Assembly: GCF_026011735.1 (NCBI RefSeq)
Contig: NZ_BRVN01000012.1
Span: forward strand, 1 to 64,000
Reading direction: 5' to 3'
DNA from: Dietzia sp. NCCP-2495
GTDB lineage: Bacteria; Actinomycetota; Actinomycetes; Mycobacteriales; Mycobacteriaceae
DNA: 64,000 bases
In this document: in pieces, positions 9,768 to 18,554 of the stretch
Numbering within the stretch: position 1 is the stretch's first letter
Layout: the number at the start of each line of letters is the position of its first letter
Program-made: the position numbers and the translations under genes
The notes under the pieces: model-generated
Seen by the model: only the letters and a program-made list of their open reading frames with translations
What the model was told of the DNA's origin: nothing
Databases searched by the model: none

Positions 9768-11030
9768 TCAGCGGATCGGCTCGAGCACGTCCTTGCCGAC
9801 GAACGGGCGCAGCGCCTCGGGAACCACGACCGAACCGTCGGCCTGCTGGTGGTTCTCAAGGATCGCGACCAGCCAGCGGGTGGTGGCGAGCGTCCCGTTG
9901 AGCGTGGCGGCGGTCTGGGTCCTGCCCTCATCGTCGCGGTAGCGAACGCCCAGTCGACGGGCCTGGAACGTCGTGCAGTTCGAGGTGGAGGTGAGCTCCC
10001 GGAAAGCGTCCTGCGTCGGGACCCACGCCTCGCAGTCGTACTTGCGGGCGGCCGAGGAACCGAGGTCTCCACCGGCGATGTCGATCACCCGGAAGGGCAG
10101 GCCCATGGCCTGCAGCATCTCCTTCTCGAAGCCGAGGAGACGCTGGTGCTCGGCGGCGGCGTCCTCCGGACGGCACCAGGAGAACATCTCGACCTTGTCG
10201 AACTGGTGGACGCGGATGATGCCGCGGGTGTCCTTACCGTGGCTGCCTGCCTCACGGCGGAAACACGACGACCACCCGCAGTAGCGCTTCGGCCCGTCCG
10301 CGAGGTCGATGATCTCGCCCTGGTGGTATCCGGCGAGGGCCACCTCAGAGGTGCCCACCAGGTACAGGTCGTCGGCCTCGAGCTTGTACACCTCGTCGGC
10401 GTGCGCCCCCAGGAAACCGGTGCCCTGCATGATCTCCGGGCGCACCAGCACCGGCGGGATCATCAGTGTGAAGCCACCTGCCATCGCCTTTTGTGCGGCG
10501 AGCTGGAGCATGCCCAGCTGGAGCATCGCGCCGTAGCCGGTGAGGAAGTAGAAGCGCGCACCGGAGACCTTCGCGCCGCGCTCCATGTCGATCAGGCCCA
10601 GGCTCTCACCCAGCTCGAGGTGGTCTTTCGGCTCGAAGTCGAACGTCGGGATCTCGCCGATCCGCTCGATCTCCACGAAGTCGTCCTCGCCTCCGGCGGG
10701 AGTGCCCTCCTCGACGATGTTGGAGAGCATCCGCTGCAGCCGGTCGACCTCGGCGGCGCCGGCCTTCTCCAACTCCTCAGCGTCCTTGACTGCCTTCTTG
10801 AGCGCGCCCGCGGCCTCGAGGAGGGCCGGACGCTCCTCCGGCGAGGCCTGACCGACCTTCTTGCCGTGGGCCTTCTGCTCGGCCCGGGCCGTGTCCGCGG
10901 CCGCGATCGAGGCACGACGCTTCTCGTCGGCGGTCAGCAGCTGGTCGACCAGCGACGGGTCCTCGCCGCGGGTGCGCTGGGAGTCACGGACGAGGTCAGG
11001 GTTCTCGCGGAGCAGCTTGAGATCGATCAC
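9768..11030 (-). CDS. serS: Seryl-tRNA synthetase
   Basis: 420 residues, normal length. Class II synthetase charging tRNA-Ser. The N-terminal antiparallel coiled-coil tRNA-binding arm (about 30-100) is followed by the catalytic core: motif 2 [21 protein letters not shown] and motif 3 [30 protein letters not shown] is also diagnostic. The GTG start at 11030 is 6 nt downstream of TAGAGT (11042-11037), pointing to a leaderless mRNA. In M. tuberculosis serS (Rv3834c) has the same neighbours (Rv3835 and Rv3836 counterparts). Confidence 0.97.
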   Translation of the reverse strand: MIDLKLLRENPDLVRDSQRTRGEDPSLVDQLLTADEKRRASIAAADTARAEQKAHGKKVGQASPEERPALLEAAGALKKAVKDAEELEKAGAAEVDRLQRMLSNIVEEGTPAGGEDDFVEIERIGEIPTFDFEPKDHLELGESLGLIDMERGAKVSGARFYFLTGYGAMLQLGMLQLAAQKAMAGGFTLMIPPVLVRPEIMQGTGFLGAHADEVYKLEADDLYLVGTSEVALAGYHQGEIIDLADGPKRYCGWSSCFRREAGSHGKDTRGIIRVHQFDKVEMFSWCRPEDAAAEHQRLLGFEKEMLQAMGLPFRVIDIAGGDLGSSAARKYDCEAWVPTQDAFRELTSTSNCTTFQARRLGVRYRDDEGRTQTAATLNGTLATTRWLVAILENHQQADGSVVVPEALRPFVGKDVLEPIR

Positions 11031-11063
11031 GCATCCACTCTAACGATCCCGCTCCGCCACCCG

Positions 11064-11507
11064 TCAGACGCCGAACAGCTCGAGGAAGGCGTCCTTCTCG
11101 AACATCCGCGCCGTGTCGACGGCGGTGGGGACTCCGCCGTACGGATCGGCGCCCGCCTCGAAGAGGATCCGGACGACCTCGCCGTAGCCCTTGAACACGG
11201 CACCGGCCAGCGGGGTCTGCCCCCGGTCGTTGGCCCGCTCCACATCGGCGCCCCGCTCTACCAGCGCGCGCACGGTTCCGGGATGACCGTTGTAGGCGGC
11301 CAGCATGAGCAATCCGTCCCCACGCTCGTTGGTCAGGTCGGGGGTGACACCGGCGTCGACGTAGGCCGCCAGGCGTTCGGTTTCGCCCTCTCGCGCCAAC
11401 TGGAACAGCATCTGGGCGAACTCGAGGACCTCGGGGTCCACCCCTTCTCGGGGCGAACGGGTGCCGCTGTCCGGTCCGCCGGGCTGCTGGTCGCCGTGTC
11501 CGCTCAT
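11064..11507 (-). CDS. Ankyrin-repeat protein
   Basis: 147 residues. Two to three ankyrin repeats are visible (GDGLLMLAAYNGHPGTVRALVERGADV and GQTPLAGAVFKGYGEVVRILFEAGADP, about 63-130), preceded by a helical cap. No signal peptide, so a cytosolic protein-binding role is likely; the partner is unknown. The ATG at 11507 lies 7 nt after TAAGAT (11520-11515). It precedes serS by 33 nt in the same direction, but serS has its own -10. Confidence 0.85.
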   Translation of the reverse strand: MSGHGDQQPGGPDSGTRSPREGVDPEVLEFAQMLFQLAREGETERLAAYVDAGVTPDLTNERGDGLLMLAAYNGHPGTVRALVERGADVERANDRGQTPLAGAVFKGYGEVVRILFEAGADPYGGVPTAVDTARMFEKDAFLELFGV

Positions 11508-11554
11508 GCCCAGGATCTTATCGTCACGGCAGCGATTGCGGCATCATAGGAGCG

Positions 11555-12688
11555 ATGAGCACCACCACCCGATCGTCACGTCCAGGTCGGTCCCTGCTCC
11601 GTTCACGGGGCGCGGTCCTGGCCTCACTCCTCGCGATCCTGTTCGGAGGAGGGGCGACGGGTGCCCTCATGGCCTCGGCCATCAACAACCCCGATTCGTC
11701 CCGGGCCGGCCGTATCGCCCAGGTCGTCCCGCAGGTCGACCCGCGGACCCTGTCCGGTCCGGCGTACGCCGACGCCGTGCCGGGAACGTGTCTGACCTGG
11801 TCGATGGACGCATCCGACCAGGTCACCTCGTTCGCCGCGGTCGACTGCGCACAGCCCCACCGGTTCGAGGTCGCGGCCCGGATCCCGCTGTCCGACCTCC
11901 CCGGGTTCGGAGACGGCACCCCTCTGCCGACGAACGAGAAGCTCGCCCCCGTCGGTACCGAGCAGTGCCTGCCGACGATCACCCGATACGCCGGGCGAGA
12001 GGTGGACCCGGACGGCCGTTTCACGGGGTTGGTCGTGCCCCCGTCCCAGGAGGGATGGGACAAGGGCGACCACAGTGTGCTCTGCGGCATCGCGGCATCC
12101 GAGCTCGACGGCCGATCCGCGCTGTCGACCGGAGTCTTCGCCGAGTCCGACCAGCACCGGCGCTGGGAGGCGGGCACGTGCCTCGGGTTCACCGCCGAGG
12201 GATTGCCGGGCGCACCGATCCCCTGCGAGCAGGACCACTCGATCGAGATCGTGTCCGACCTCGACGTGACCGGGATCTTCCCGGAGGGACCGGTCCCACC
12301 GGAGCCGCGCGTGCAATCCGAGCTCACGGCTGAGGCGTGTCTCCAGGCCGGAATCAGCTACTTCGGGACCGACGAGGCACTGCGCCGGAGCACCCTCATC
12401 TCCACCCTGGTCAACCCGATCTCGGAGATCTCGTGGCGCACCGGCAGCCGCACGGTCAACTGCGGTCTCATGAAGGCCGCCGAGCCCGGTCCGTTCGCGG
12501 TCCTGCGAGGCCCGGCCGTCGAGGGGCTCCTCGTCGACGGTCAGGTCCCGGTCGCGCCCACGACCACCATCATCCCGCCGCCCGGAACCGATCCCGGCCA
12601 GCCCGGCCAGGCAGGTCAGCCACCGGTGGACGGATCCGCGCCTCCGGCCGAGGGTGACCTCGGCACGGCCACGGTTCCCGTCCCGTAG
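11555..12688 (+). CDS. Septum-formation family membrane protein (Rv3835-like)
   Basis: 377 residues. An N-terminal helix (about 19-40, GAVLASLLAILFGGGATGALMA) anchors an extracytoplasmic region with paired domains rich in Cys and Trp (GTCLTW, CAQPHRFEV; GTCLGF, CEQDHSIEIV), as in the septum-formation (septum_form) family. The tail is Pro-rich and probably disordered. The family is linked to cell division in actinobacteria, but its exact function is not established. AGGAG lies 3 nt before the ATG at 11555. Eight nucleotides separate it from the metallopeptidase gene, as for Rv3835-Rv3836. Confidence 0.85.
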   Translation: MSTTTRSSRPGRSLLRSRGAVLASLLAILFGGGATGALMASAINNPDSSRAGRIAQVVPQVDPRTLSGPAYADAVPGTCLTWSMDASDQVTSFAAVDCAQPHRFEVAARIPLSDLPGFGDGTPLPTNEKLAPVGTEQCLPTITRYAGREVDPDGRFTGLVVPPSQEGWDKGDHSVLCGIAASELDGRSALSTGVFAESDQHRRWEAGTCLGFTAEGLPGAPIPCEQDHSIEIVSDLDVTGIFPEGPVPPEPRVQSELTAEACLQAGISYFGTDEALRRSTLISTLVNPISEISWRTGSRTVNCGLMKAAEPGPFAVLRGPAVEGLLVDGQVPVAPTTTIIPPPGTDPGQPGQAGQPPVDGSAPPAEGDLGTATVPVP

Positions 12689-12696
12689 GCACACCC

Positions 12697-13047
12697 ATGG
12701 GAATCACCGTCGACGAGGCGCGGTTCGAGACTCTGGTCAACGACGCCCTGGACTCCGTCCCGGACGAGTTGTTCCGGGCCATGGACAACGTCGTGGTGCT
12801 CATCGCCGACCGGAATCCCGACGAGCACGACCTGCTCGGCCTGTACGAGGGCGTGGCCTTGACCGAACGCGGGGACACCTATTCAGGCTTCCTCCCGGAC
12901 ACCATCACCATTTACCGGGACGCACTGTGCGACTTCTGCTCCACCGAGGAGGAGCTCGTCCACGAGGTGGCCGTGACGGTGATCCACGAGATCGCCCACC
13001 ACTTCGGGATCGGCGAGGAGACCCTCCACGAGCTCGGCTGGGGCTGA
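12697..13047 (+). CDS. Small zincin-like metallopeptidase family protein
   Basis: 116 residues. The C-terminal half carries HEIAHHFGI (HEXXH) followed by an acidic stretch (GEETLHELGWG), the pattern of the minimal possible zinc metallopeptidases of this actinobacterial family (M. tuberculosis Rv3836). Cytosolic, no signal peptide. Probable operon with the upstream septum-formation gene. Substrate unknown. Confidence 0.87.
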   Translation: MGITVDEARFETLVNDALDSVPDELFRAMDNVVVLIADRNPDEHDLLGLYEGVALTERGDTYSGFLPDTITIYRDALCDFCSTEEELVHEVAVTVIHEIAHHFGIGEETLHELGWG

Positions 13048-13054
13048 GCGCCTC

Positions 13055-13099
13055 GGTCATGAGCACCGCGGTCATGAGCGCCGCGGTCAGAACGTCGGG
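13055..13099. repeat. 15-bp tandem repeat spanning a stop codon
   Basis: Units at 13055-13069 and 13070-13084 (GGTCATGAGCACCGC with one change) and a diverged third at 13085-13099. The third unit holds the stop (13087-13089) of the minus-strand mutase-like gene; the other two keep a minus-strand TGA at the same offset downstream of it. Confidence 0.7.
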
Positions 13100-13722
13100 C
13101 GTCCCAGGTGATCGCCCCACCGCTCGCACGACCATCCGCCGCCGTCCGGCGCCAACTCGATGACCCCGCAGTTGGCGATGTGATTGGTCAGCGCCCACTG
13201 CGACGGCACGGCGCCCGCGAAGACGGACATCATCCGCATGACCGCACCGTGGACAACCAGGACCACGTCGATCCCGTTGTCGAGGTACGACTCACGGAGT
13301 TCGGCGACCAGGGGCATCGTCCGGTCCCGCACGTCGAGGGCGCTCTCCCCGTCCGGGAGGCTGGCGGTCAGATCACCCTCCTCAAGCCAGTCGCGGATGA
13401 GCCTGTTGTAGGCGAGGAGAGCCCGGGCACCGGTCTGCATCTCGTACCGGCCGGCCTGGACCTCGTACATCCCGGGCACCGCGAGGGTCGGGAGCCCGTC
13501 CATCTGGGCGGCGATCAGACCGGCGGTCTCGCGTGCCCGCGCCGCCTCGGAGCTCATCACCACCGTCGGCGCGATCCCCGACTCCGCCAGCTCCTGCCCC
13601 ACCAGGACGGCCTGTTCCCGACCGAGCTCGGTCAGCGGCGCGCCCGGCAGGGCGGTGTCGAGGGCCCCGGCGACGTTCGACGGGGTCTGACCGTGTCGGA
13701 CGAGATGGAGGCGGGCACTCAT
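13087..13722 (-). CDS. Histidine-phosphatase (phosphoglycerate mutase-like) family protein
   Basis: 211 residues. Motif LVRHGQTPSN at 6-15 supplies the phospho-accepting His; the second catalytic His is in VLVVHGAVMRMM. It is a branch-2 phosphatase rather than a true glycolytic mutase. It corresponds to Rv3837c next to pheA in M. tuberculosis; the substrate is unknown. The ATG at 13722 overlaps the pheA stop by 4 nt (ATGA), so it is the second gene of a pheA operon. Confidence 0.9.
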   Translation of the reverse strand: MSARLHLVRHGQTPSNVAGALDTALPGAPLTELGREQAVLVGQELAESGIAPTVVMSSEAARARETAGLIAAQMDGLPTLAVPGMYEVQAGRYEMQTGARALLAYNRLIRDWLEEGDLTASLPDGESALDVRDRTMPLVAELRESYLDNGIDVVLVVHGAVMRMMSVFAGAVPSQWALTNHIANCGVIELAPDGGGWSCERWGDHLGRPTF

Positions 13723-14654
13723 CCGGCACCCTCTCCGCGGCGCAGTCCCTCGAGCCAGGCCAGCTCGTCGGCATGGTCCGGCGGTGGCGTGCCGGCCGCC
13801 TCGTCGGTGCCCGCCACGGGCCACGAGCCGAGGTAGCGCAGTTTCTCGGTCCGGTGCCGCAGGGCGACGAGCGCCTCGGCGACGACTGGGTCCTCGATGT
13901 GACCGACCAGATCGACGTGGAAGTAATAGGTGAACCGCTCGACCCGGGTGGGCCTGGAACCGATCCTCGTGAGGTCGATGTCGCGGATCGACAGTTCCGT
14001 GAGCGCCTGGACCAGCGAGTTGGGCTCGTGCGGCAGCCCGAAGATCACGCAGGTCCGGTCGTTCCCGGTGCGGGGCGTGGGTACCGCGGGCCGTCCCACC
14101 AGGACGAATCGGGTGCGTGCCCCGCCGACGTCGGCGACGTTCTCGGCCAGCGGGACGAGCCCGTTGATCTCCCCCGCGCGGGCGGGCGCCGCGGTGGCAT
14201 CCGCGATCCCGGCGGCGACCTCCTCCGCTCCGGCCGCGGTCGACGAGGTGGTCTCGATGCGGGCGTTCGGCAGGTGCTCCGCGACCCACCCCCGGACCTG
14301 CGCGGCAGCGACTGGGTGGGTCCGCAGGACCCGGACGTCCTCGGCGGCCGTTCCGGGCCGGACGAGGATCGAGAAGACCACGTCGATCTCGGTCTCGGCG
14401 AAGATCTGGAGCCGATCACCCACCGCGAGGGCGTCGCTGGTGGGGTTGACCGTGCCGTCGACCGAGTTCTCGAACGGGACGCACGCGTACCCGGCCTCGC
14501 CGGAACGGACCTTCTCCAGCGCCTCGCCCATCGTCTCGACCGGGTTCGGGCGGGCTCCCGTCAGCAGCGCTCCGACGTGCGGATCCACGACGAACTGCTG
14601 TAGGGCGGCGTCGGTGAAGGTGCCGGGAGGACCAAGGTAGGAAACGGTGACCAC
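13719..14654 (-). CDS. pheA: Prephenate dehydratase
   Basis: 311 residues. It converts prephenate to phenylpyruvate in phenylalanine synthesis. The PDT domain opens with YLGPPGTFTDAAL and includes VPFENSVDGTV; the conserved catalytic TRF is in GGARTRFVLVG. A C-terminal ACT domain (about 195-275) carries GLPHEPNSLVQAL and the ESRPT-like IGSRPTR for Phe feedback control. GTG at 14654 gives the shortest complete family N-terminus. Monofunctional, as in mycobacteria. Confidence 0.96.
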   Translation of the reverse strand: MVTVSYLGPPGTFTDAALQQFVVDPHVGALLTGARPNPVETMGEALEKVRSGEAGYACVPFENSVDGTVNPTSDALAVGDRLQIFAETEIDVVFSILVRPGTAAEDVRVLRTHPVAAAQVRGWVAEHLPNARIETTSSTAAGAEEVAAGIADATAAPARAGEINGLVPLAENVADVGGARTRFVLVGRPAVPTPRTGNDRTCVIFGLPHEPNSLVQALTELSIRDIDLTRIGSRPTRVERFTYYFHVDLVGHIEDPVVAEALVALRHRTEKLRYLGSWPVAGTDEAAGTPPPDHADELAWLEGLRRGEGAG

Positions 14655-14674
14655 GACGACAACCCTAGTTCGCG

Positions 14675-15214
14675 TCAGCCGGGGTCTGCTGCCGCGAGCT
14701 CGGCGGCGACGGCCTCCGCTCGGTCCCGCGGGACCACCACGCAGGTGATCACGTCCCGGATCGCCTCCCGGGCCGATCGGGACAGTCCGACGATCGCGGC
14801 CGGGTCGGGTGAGACGATCGCGGCGGCGACATCGGCACCGGTCATGGCCGCGACCGCCCCGGACAACACCGCCCACACCCCGGAGGCGTCCGCGCAACGG
14901 GGGATCAACCCGGAACCGAAGCCCACCCCGGCGTGGGCGGCGATCACGAGGAGATCCGCGAGCGGAGCGGCACTGCCGGCGGGGTCGGCGGGGTCGGGAC
15001 CGATGTTCACCACCGCGGGGGCACCCCTGCCCAACACCTCGGCGACCCGGTCCGGTGAGGGCAGACCGGTGGCCGCCCCGGCCTCGACGACCACCGGCAC
15101 GGAATCCGTCCACCGGCCCAGGATCTCGGTGAGCGAGGCGTCGTCCACGACGAGATCCTCGAGCAGATCCGGCCGGGAGGGGCCACGACCGAGCAGTTCC
15201 AACGACACCGTCAT
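14675..15214 (-). CDS. Hypothetical protein (lineage-restricted)
   Basis: 179 residues from an ATG at 15214; a GTG two codons earlier is the alternative. No family recognised. It is Ala/Val-rich with alternating strands and helices (PVVVEAGAAT, PAVVNIGPDP, LADLLVIAAHAGVGFGSGL), suggesting an alpha/beta or TIM-barrel-like fragment, and it has no signal or membrane helix. It ends 20 nt before pheA and is probably co-transcribed with it. Confidence 0.65.
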   Translation of the reverse strand: MTVSLELLGRGPSRPDLLEDLVVDDASLTEILGRWTDSVPVVVEAGAATGLPSPDRVAEVLGRGAPAVVNIGPDPADPAGSAAPLADLLVIAAHAGVGFGSGLIPRCADASGVWAVLSGAVAAMTGADVAAAIVSPDPAAIVGLSRSAREAIRDVITCVVVPRDRAEAVAAELAAADPG

Positions 15215-15295
15215 GAGCACAGGTCTACACCCCGATCACGGGCGGTGCTCAGCAGCCCCGGCCCGGCGCCCCCGACGTTGCTAGTCTCACCAGCG

Positions 15296-15991
15296 ATGAC
15301 TTCCGACGACCCCACCGGCCCCCCGAGCGAGGAGGCCCACGACACCGCGCCCGAGGACGAGACCCCGGACGCCTCGCACCTCACGCCCGAGGAGAAGCGG
15401 GGCCCGCGCACGATCCACGTCGCGATCGGCCTGCTCACCCTGCTCATCGTCGTGTCCGTGATCAACAGCCCGGAGTCGGTTCTCCCCCGCGACTCGACGC
15501 TCGCCGGCAACTACGTCGCCGATGAGAGCTCGGATCTGGAGATCGTCGTCCCGGTCGGGTGGGAGTCCGTCGACGACGTCGAGTTCGGCTCCCTCGAACT
15601 GGTCCCCGTCGACTCGGGGAACGATCCGGAGACCAGGATCTTCGCCGGAGCCCTCGATTCCGGTACGCCCGCCGCGGCGATCGCCGACGACGAGGGCGCC
15701 GCCACGGCCCTCGCCGAGACCGTCCAGCAGTACATCCTCGGGGTCCGCGGGATCCGCGACGACAAACGCACCTTCGACGTGGTGAACGAACTCGGAACGG
15801 GCGCGGCGGTGTCCTACGTGGTGGTGCCCGAGGATCCCGCCCGGGTCGCCGACGGGGGACTCATCTTCGCCGCTGTCTTCGGCACGCCCGAGGAGAGATG
15901 GTGGGTGGCCTATATGTCGACCTCCCAGCAGTCCGCTCCCGGCCCCCGCTGGATGAGCCGGATCGTCAACTCAATCCACGACCAGGACTGA
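15296..15991 (+). CDS. Single-pass membrane protein, function unknown
   Basis: 231 residues: an acidic cytosolic N-terminus (1-38), one membrane helix (about 41-58, HVAIGLLTLLIVVSVI) and an extracytoplasmic domain with alternating strands and ending RWMSRIVNSIHDQD. No family is recognised. TAGTCT (15282-15287) lies 8 nt before the ATG. Thirteen nucleotides before the CPBP protease gene, hence a probable operon. Confidence 0.72.
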   Translation: MTSDDPTGPPSEEAHDTAPEDETPDASHLTPEEKRGPRTIHVAIGLLTLLIVVSVINSPESVLPRDSTLAGNYVADESSDLEIVVPVGWESVDDVEFGSLELVPVDSGNDPETRIFAGALDSGTPAAAIADDEGAATALAETVQQYILGVRGIRDDKRTFDVVNELGTGAAVSYVVVPEDPARVADGGLIFAAVFGTPEERWWVAYMSTSQQSAPGPRWMSRIVNSIHDQD

Positions 15992-16004
15992 CCGGACCGC
16001 CCCC

Positions 16005-16817
16005 GTGCTCACCGCACTGTCCCCCCGCGAGGCCCTGACCCGGTACGCGGCACGATTCGAGCCCGTCACCGACCCGCGGGTCAGGCGGGTGCTGCTCGCC
16101 GAGGTCGTCGTCGTCCTCCTCGTCACCTTCGGCCTCTCCGGTCTGTACGCCGTTCTCGACCTGGTCTCCGCGCTACTCGCCCCGGCCGACCTCGCCGACC
16201 AGACGGCGACCCTTAACGCCTCACGCTCCGCCCACACGTGGCTCGACCTGGCCTACCAGGGACTCGGCGTGCTGCGCCTGACCGCGTGGGCCCTGCTGCC
16301 GCTCGTCCTGCTCGCCCACACCGGGATCAGGGCGCGCGCCGTCGGACTGGTCCGGGACCGGGCCGGCAGTCAGGTCATGTGGGGCCTCGCGCTGACCGCG
16401 GTGATCGGCATCCCCGGCCTCGCCCTGTACCTCGGTGCCGTCGGCGCGGGGTTCAACCTGCAGGTCGCCGCGTCCGGGTTGACCGAGACCTGGTGGCGGC
16501 CCCTGGTCCTGGTGCTCTCCGCGGCAGGGAACGGAGCCGCCGAGGAGATCCTCGTCGTGGGCTACCTGCTGATCCGCCTGCGCCAACTCGGGGTGCCGCC
16601 GACGATCGCCCTGATCGGCACCGCGGTCCTGCGCGGGTCGTACCACCTGTACCAGGGCTTCGGTGGCGGGGCCGGCAACCTGGCGATGGGACTCGTCTTT
16701 GCGCTGTGGTGGATGCGCACCCGGCGACTGTGGCCGCTGATCCTCGCCCACACGCTCCTGGACGTGGCAGCATTCCTGGGATATGCCCTGGTGGCGCCGC
16801 ATGTGACGTGGCTCTGA
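16005..16817 (+). CDS. CPBP-family intramembrane metalloprotease (CAAX protease-like)
   Basis: 270 residues with about seven membrane helices. The Abi/CPBP motifs are recognisable: EE in GAAEEILVVGYLLIR, the His-containing RGSYHLYQGFGG, and AHTLLDVAAF near the C-terminus. The expected Arg of EEXXXR is replaced by Val (EEILVV), so substrate range or activity may differ. It lies in the cytoplasmic membrane. GTG start 13 nt after the preceding stop. Confidence 0.82.
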   Translation: MLTALSPREALTRYAARFEPVTDPRVRRVLLAEVVVVLLVTFGLSGLYAVLDLVSALLAPADLADQTATLNASRSAHTWLDLAYQGLGVLRLTAWALLPLVLLAHTGIRARAVGLVRDRAGSQVMWGLALTAVIGIPGLALYLGAVGAGFNLQVAASGLTETWWRPLVLVLSAAGNGAAEEILVVGYLLIRLRQLGVPPTIALIGTAVLRGSYHLYQGFGGGAGNLAMGLVFALWWMRTRRLWPLILAHTLLDVAAFLGYALVAPHVTWL

Positions 16818-16911
16818 ACCGACACCCGACGGTGCCGTCCGACCCGGTGTGACGCCTGTGATGCTCGACTCGACGCGGCGACGAGGACCGTCGACCCGCG
16901 CCGCGGACAAG

Positions 16912-16917
16912 TAGAGT
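16912..16917 (+). promoter_or_regulatory. -10 element of the LCP gene
   Basis: TAGAGT ends 8 nt before the ATG at 16926, suggesting leaderless transcription. Confidence 0.45.
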
Positions 16918-16925
16918 CCGATTCC

Positions 16926-18521
16926 ATGACCGACGACCCCAGGCGCCGGCACCTCACTCCCGAGGAAGCCGCCGAACTCCGGCGCCGCGCGCGCGAACGC
17001 CGCGGCTACGCCGACCCGGCGGCGCCTCGGGACCCCGCACCACGGCGGGATCCCCGGTCGTCCGCGCCCCGGCCCTCGCGGTCCCAGGCACCCCGCCCGT
17101 CACGGTCGGTGGACCCCCGCGACGCCCGCGCCGGAGGTCCCCGTGACCCTCGCGGCGGAGCCGCCCGCGACCCCCGCGAGGGTCTGCCCCGCGATCCCCG
17201 CGGTGGTGATCCCCGTGGCGGTGTTCCCCGTGGCGGTGTTCCCCGTGATCCCCGCGACGCCGCTGATCCGCGCCGGAGCGGTGGACGCGACCGGGGCCGC
17301 ACCGGCTACCAGCCCCGTCAGACCCCCGAACCGATCCCGCCGGACGAGCGGGCGCGCTACGCCGACCGCACCGGCCGCGATCCTCGTTCTGGCCGCGATC
17401 CGCGTGATCCGCGCCAGATGCGCGGTCGCGCGGCCGATCGCGATCCGTACCGCCAGCCGGTCGATCGCCGGGGCCAGAGACGCGGCGGTCGGCGTGACGG
17501 AGCCGGGATGCCCGCCTCCGCGACGGCCGCCCGTCGGCAGCGACCCGCCCGGGCACCGCGTGCGCGCCGGATCGGCCCGCTGAAGATCGTCGGACTGGTG
17601 CTCGTCCTGATCCTCACGCTCGGGATCGTCACCGCGCTGTGGGCGGATTCCAAGTTGCAGCGGATCGACGCCCTGGTCGACTACCCCGGTCGGATCGGCA
17701 ACACCCCCGGCACCGTCACCCTGCTCGTCGGCACCGACTCCCGAGAGGGCCTGTCTCCCGAGCAACAGGCGGAGCTGTCCACCGGCTCGGAGGCGGACGC
17801 CGGCGGAAAGCGCACCGACACGATGATGCTCGTGTTCACGCCCCGCGGCGGCGACCGGACCATGCTCATCTCGCTGCCCCGCGACTTGCTCGTCGACATC
17901 CCCGGCTACGGCGAAAACAAGCTCAACGCCGCCTACACGTTCGGCGGGCCGCCCCTGCTCACCCAGACGCTGGAACAACAGACCGGCGTCCGCATCGACC
18001 ACTACGCGGAGATCGGTTTCGGCGGGTTCGCCGGCATCGTCGACGCGGTCGGTGGCGTGGAGATCTGCATCGACGAGCCGATCGTCGATCCCTTCGCCGG
18101 TCTCGACCTGGCCCCCGGGTGTCAGATCCTCACCGGCGCGCAGTCCCTCGGATTCGTCCGCACCCGGCACGGCTTCGCCGAGCAGGATCTCCAGCGCGTG
18201 CGGAACCAGCGACAGTTCCTCGGCTCGCTCACCCGGACCGTGCTGACGCCGGGCAACGTGCTCAACCCGTTCACCGCGCTTCCCCTGCTCGATTCGGGTG
18301 CAGAGGCCGTCACCGTGGACACCGGGGATCACATCTGGACCCTCGCCTCGGTGATGTACAAGCTCGGCAACGACCCGCTCACCGTCACCGCGCCGAACGA
18401 CGGCATGGCCTCCGGGACCGTCGGGTCCTACCTCGTGTGGGGTCCCACCACGACCGGGTTCTTCGATGCCGTCGCGAACGGCCGGACCCCCGGGCCGGAG
18501 TACCTCGACGTCGGGTCGTGA
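16926..18521 (+). CDS. LytR-CpsA-Psr (LCP) family glycopolymer ligase
   Basis: 531 residues. LCP proteins attach arabinogalactan or other glycopolymers to peptidoglycan on the outer face of the membrane. About 215 N-terminal residues are a disordered Arg/Asp/Pro tail with short repeats (RDPR, RGGVPRGGVPRD). One membrane helix (KIVGLVLVLILTLGIVTALW) follows, then the LCP domain: VTLLVGTDSREG, KRTDTMMLVF, LISLPRDLLVDIPG, NKLNAAYTFGG and FVRTRHGFAEQDLQRVRNQRQF. These Arg and Asp residues bind the polyprenyl-pyrophosphate head group. It corresponds in position to M. tuberculosis Rv3840. Confidence 0.93.
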   Translation: MTDDPRRRHLTPEEAAELRRRARERRGYADPAAPRDPAPRRDPRSSAPRPSRSQAPRPSRSVDPRDARAGGPRDPRGGAARDPREGLPRDPRGGDPRGGVPRGGVPRDPRDAADPRRSGGRDRGRTGYQPRQTPEPIPPDERARYADRTGRDPRSGRDPRDPRQMRGRAADRDPYRQPVDRRGQRRGGRRDGAGMPASATAARRQRPARAPRARRIGPLKIVGLVLVLILTLGIVTALWADSKLQRIDALVDYPGRIGNTPGTVTLLVGTDSREGLSPEQQAELSTGSEADAGGKRTDTMMLVFTPRGGDRTMLISLPRDLLVDIPGYGENKLNAAYTFGGPPLLTQTLEQQTGVRIDHYAEIGFGGFAGIVDAVGGVEICIDEPIVDPFAGLDLAPGCQILTGAQSLGFVRTRHGFAEQDLQRVRNQRQFLGSLTRTVLTPGNVLNPFTALPLLDSGAEAVTVDTGDHIWTLASVMYKLGNDPLTVTAPNDGMASGTVGSYLVWGPTTTGFFDAVANGRTPGPEYLDVGS

Positions 18522-18554
18522 CGGGGACGGTCTCGGTCCGCCGGGTCGGTCGCG

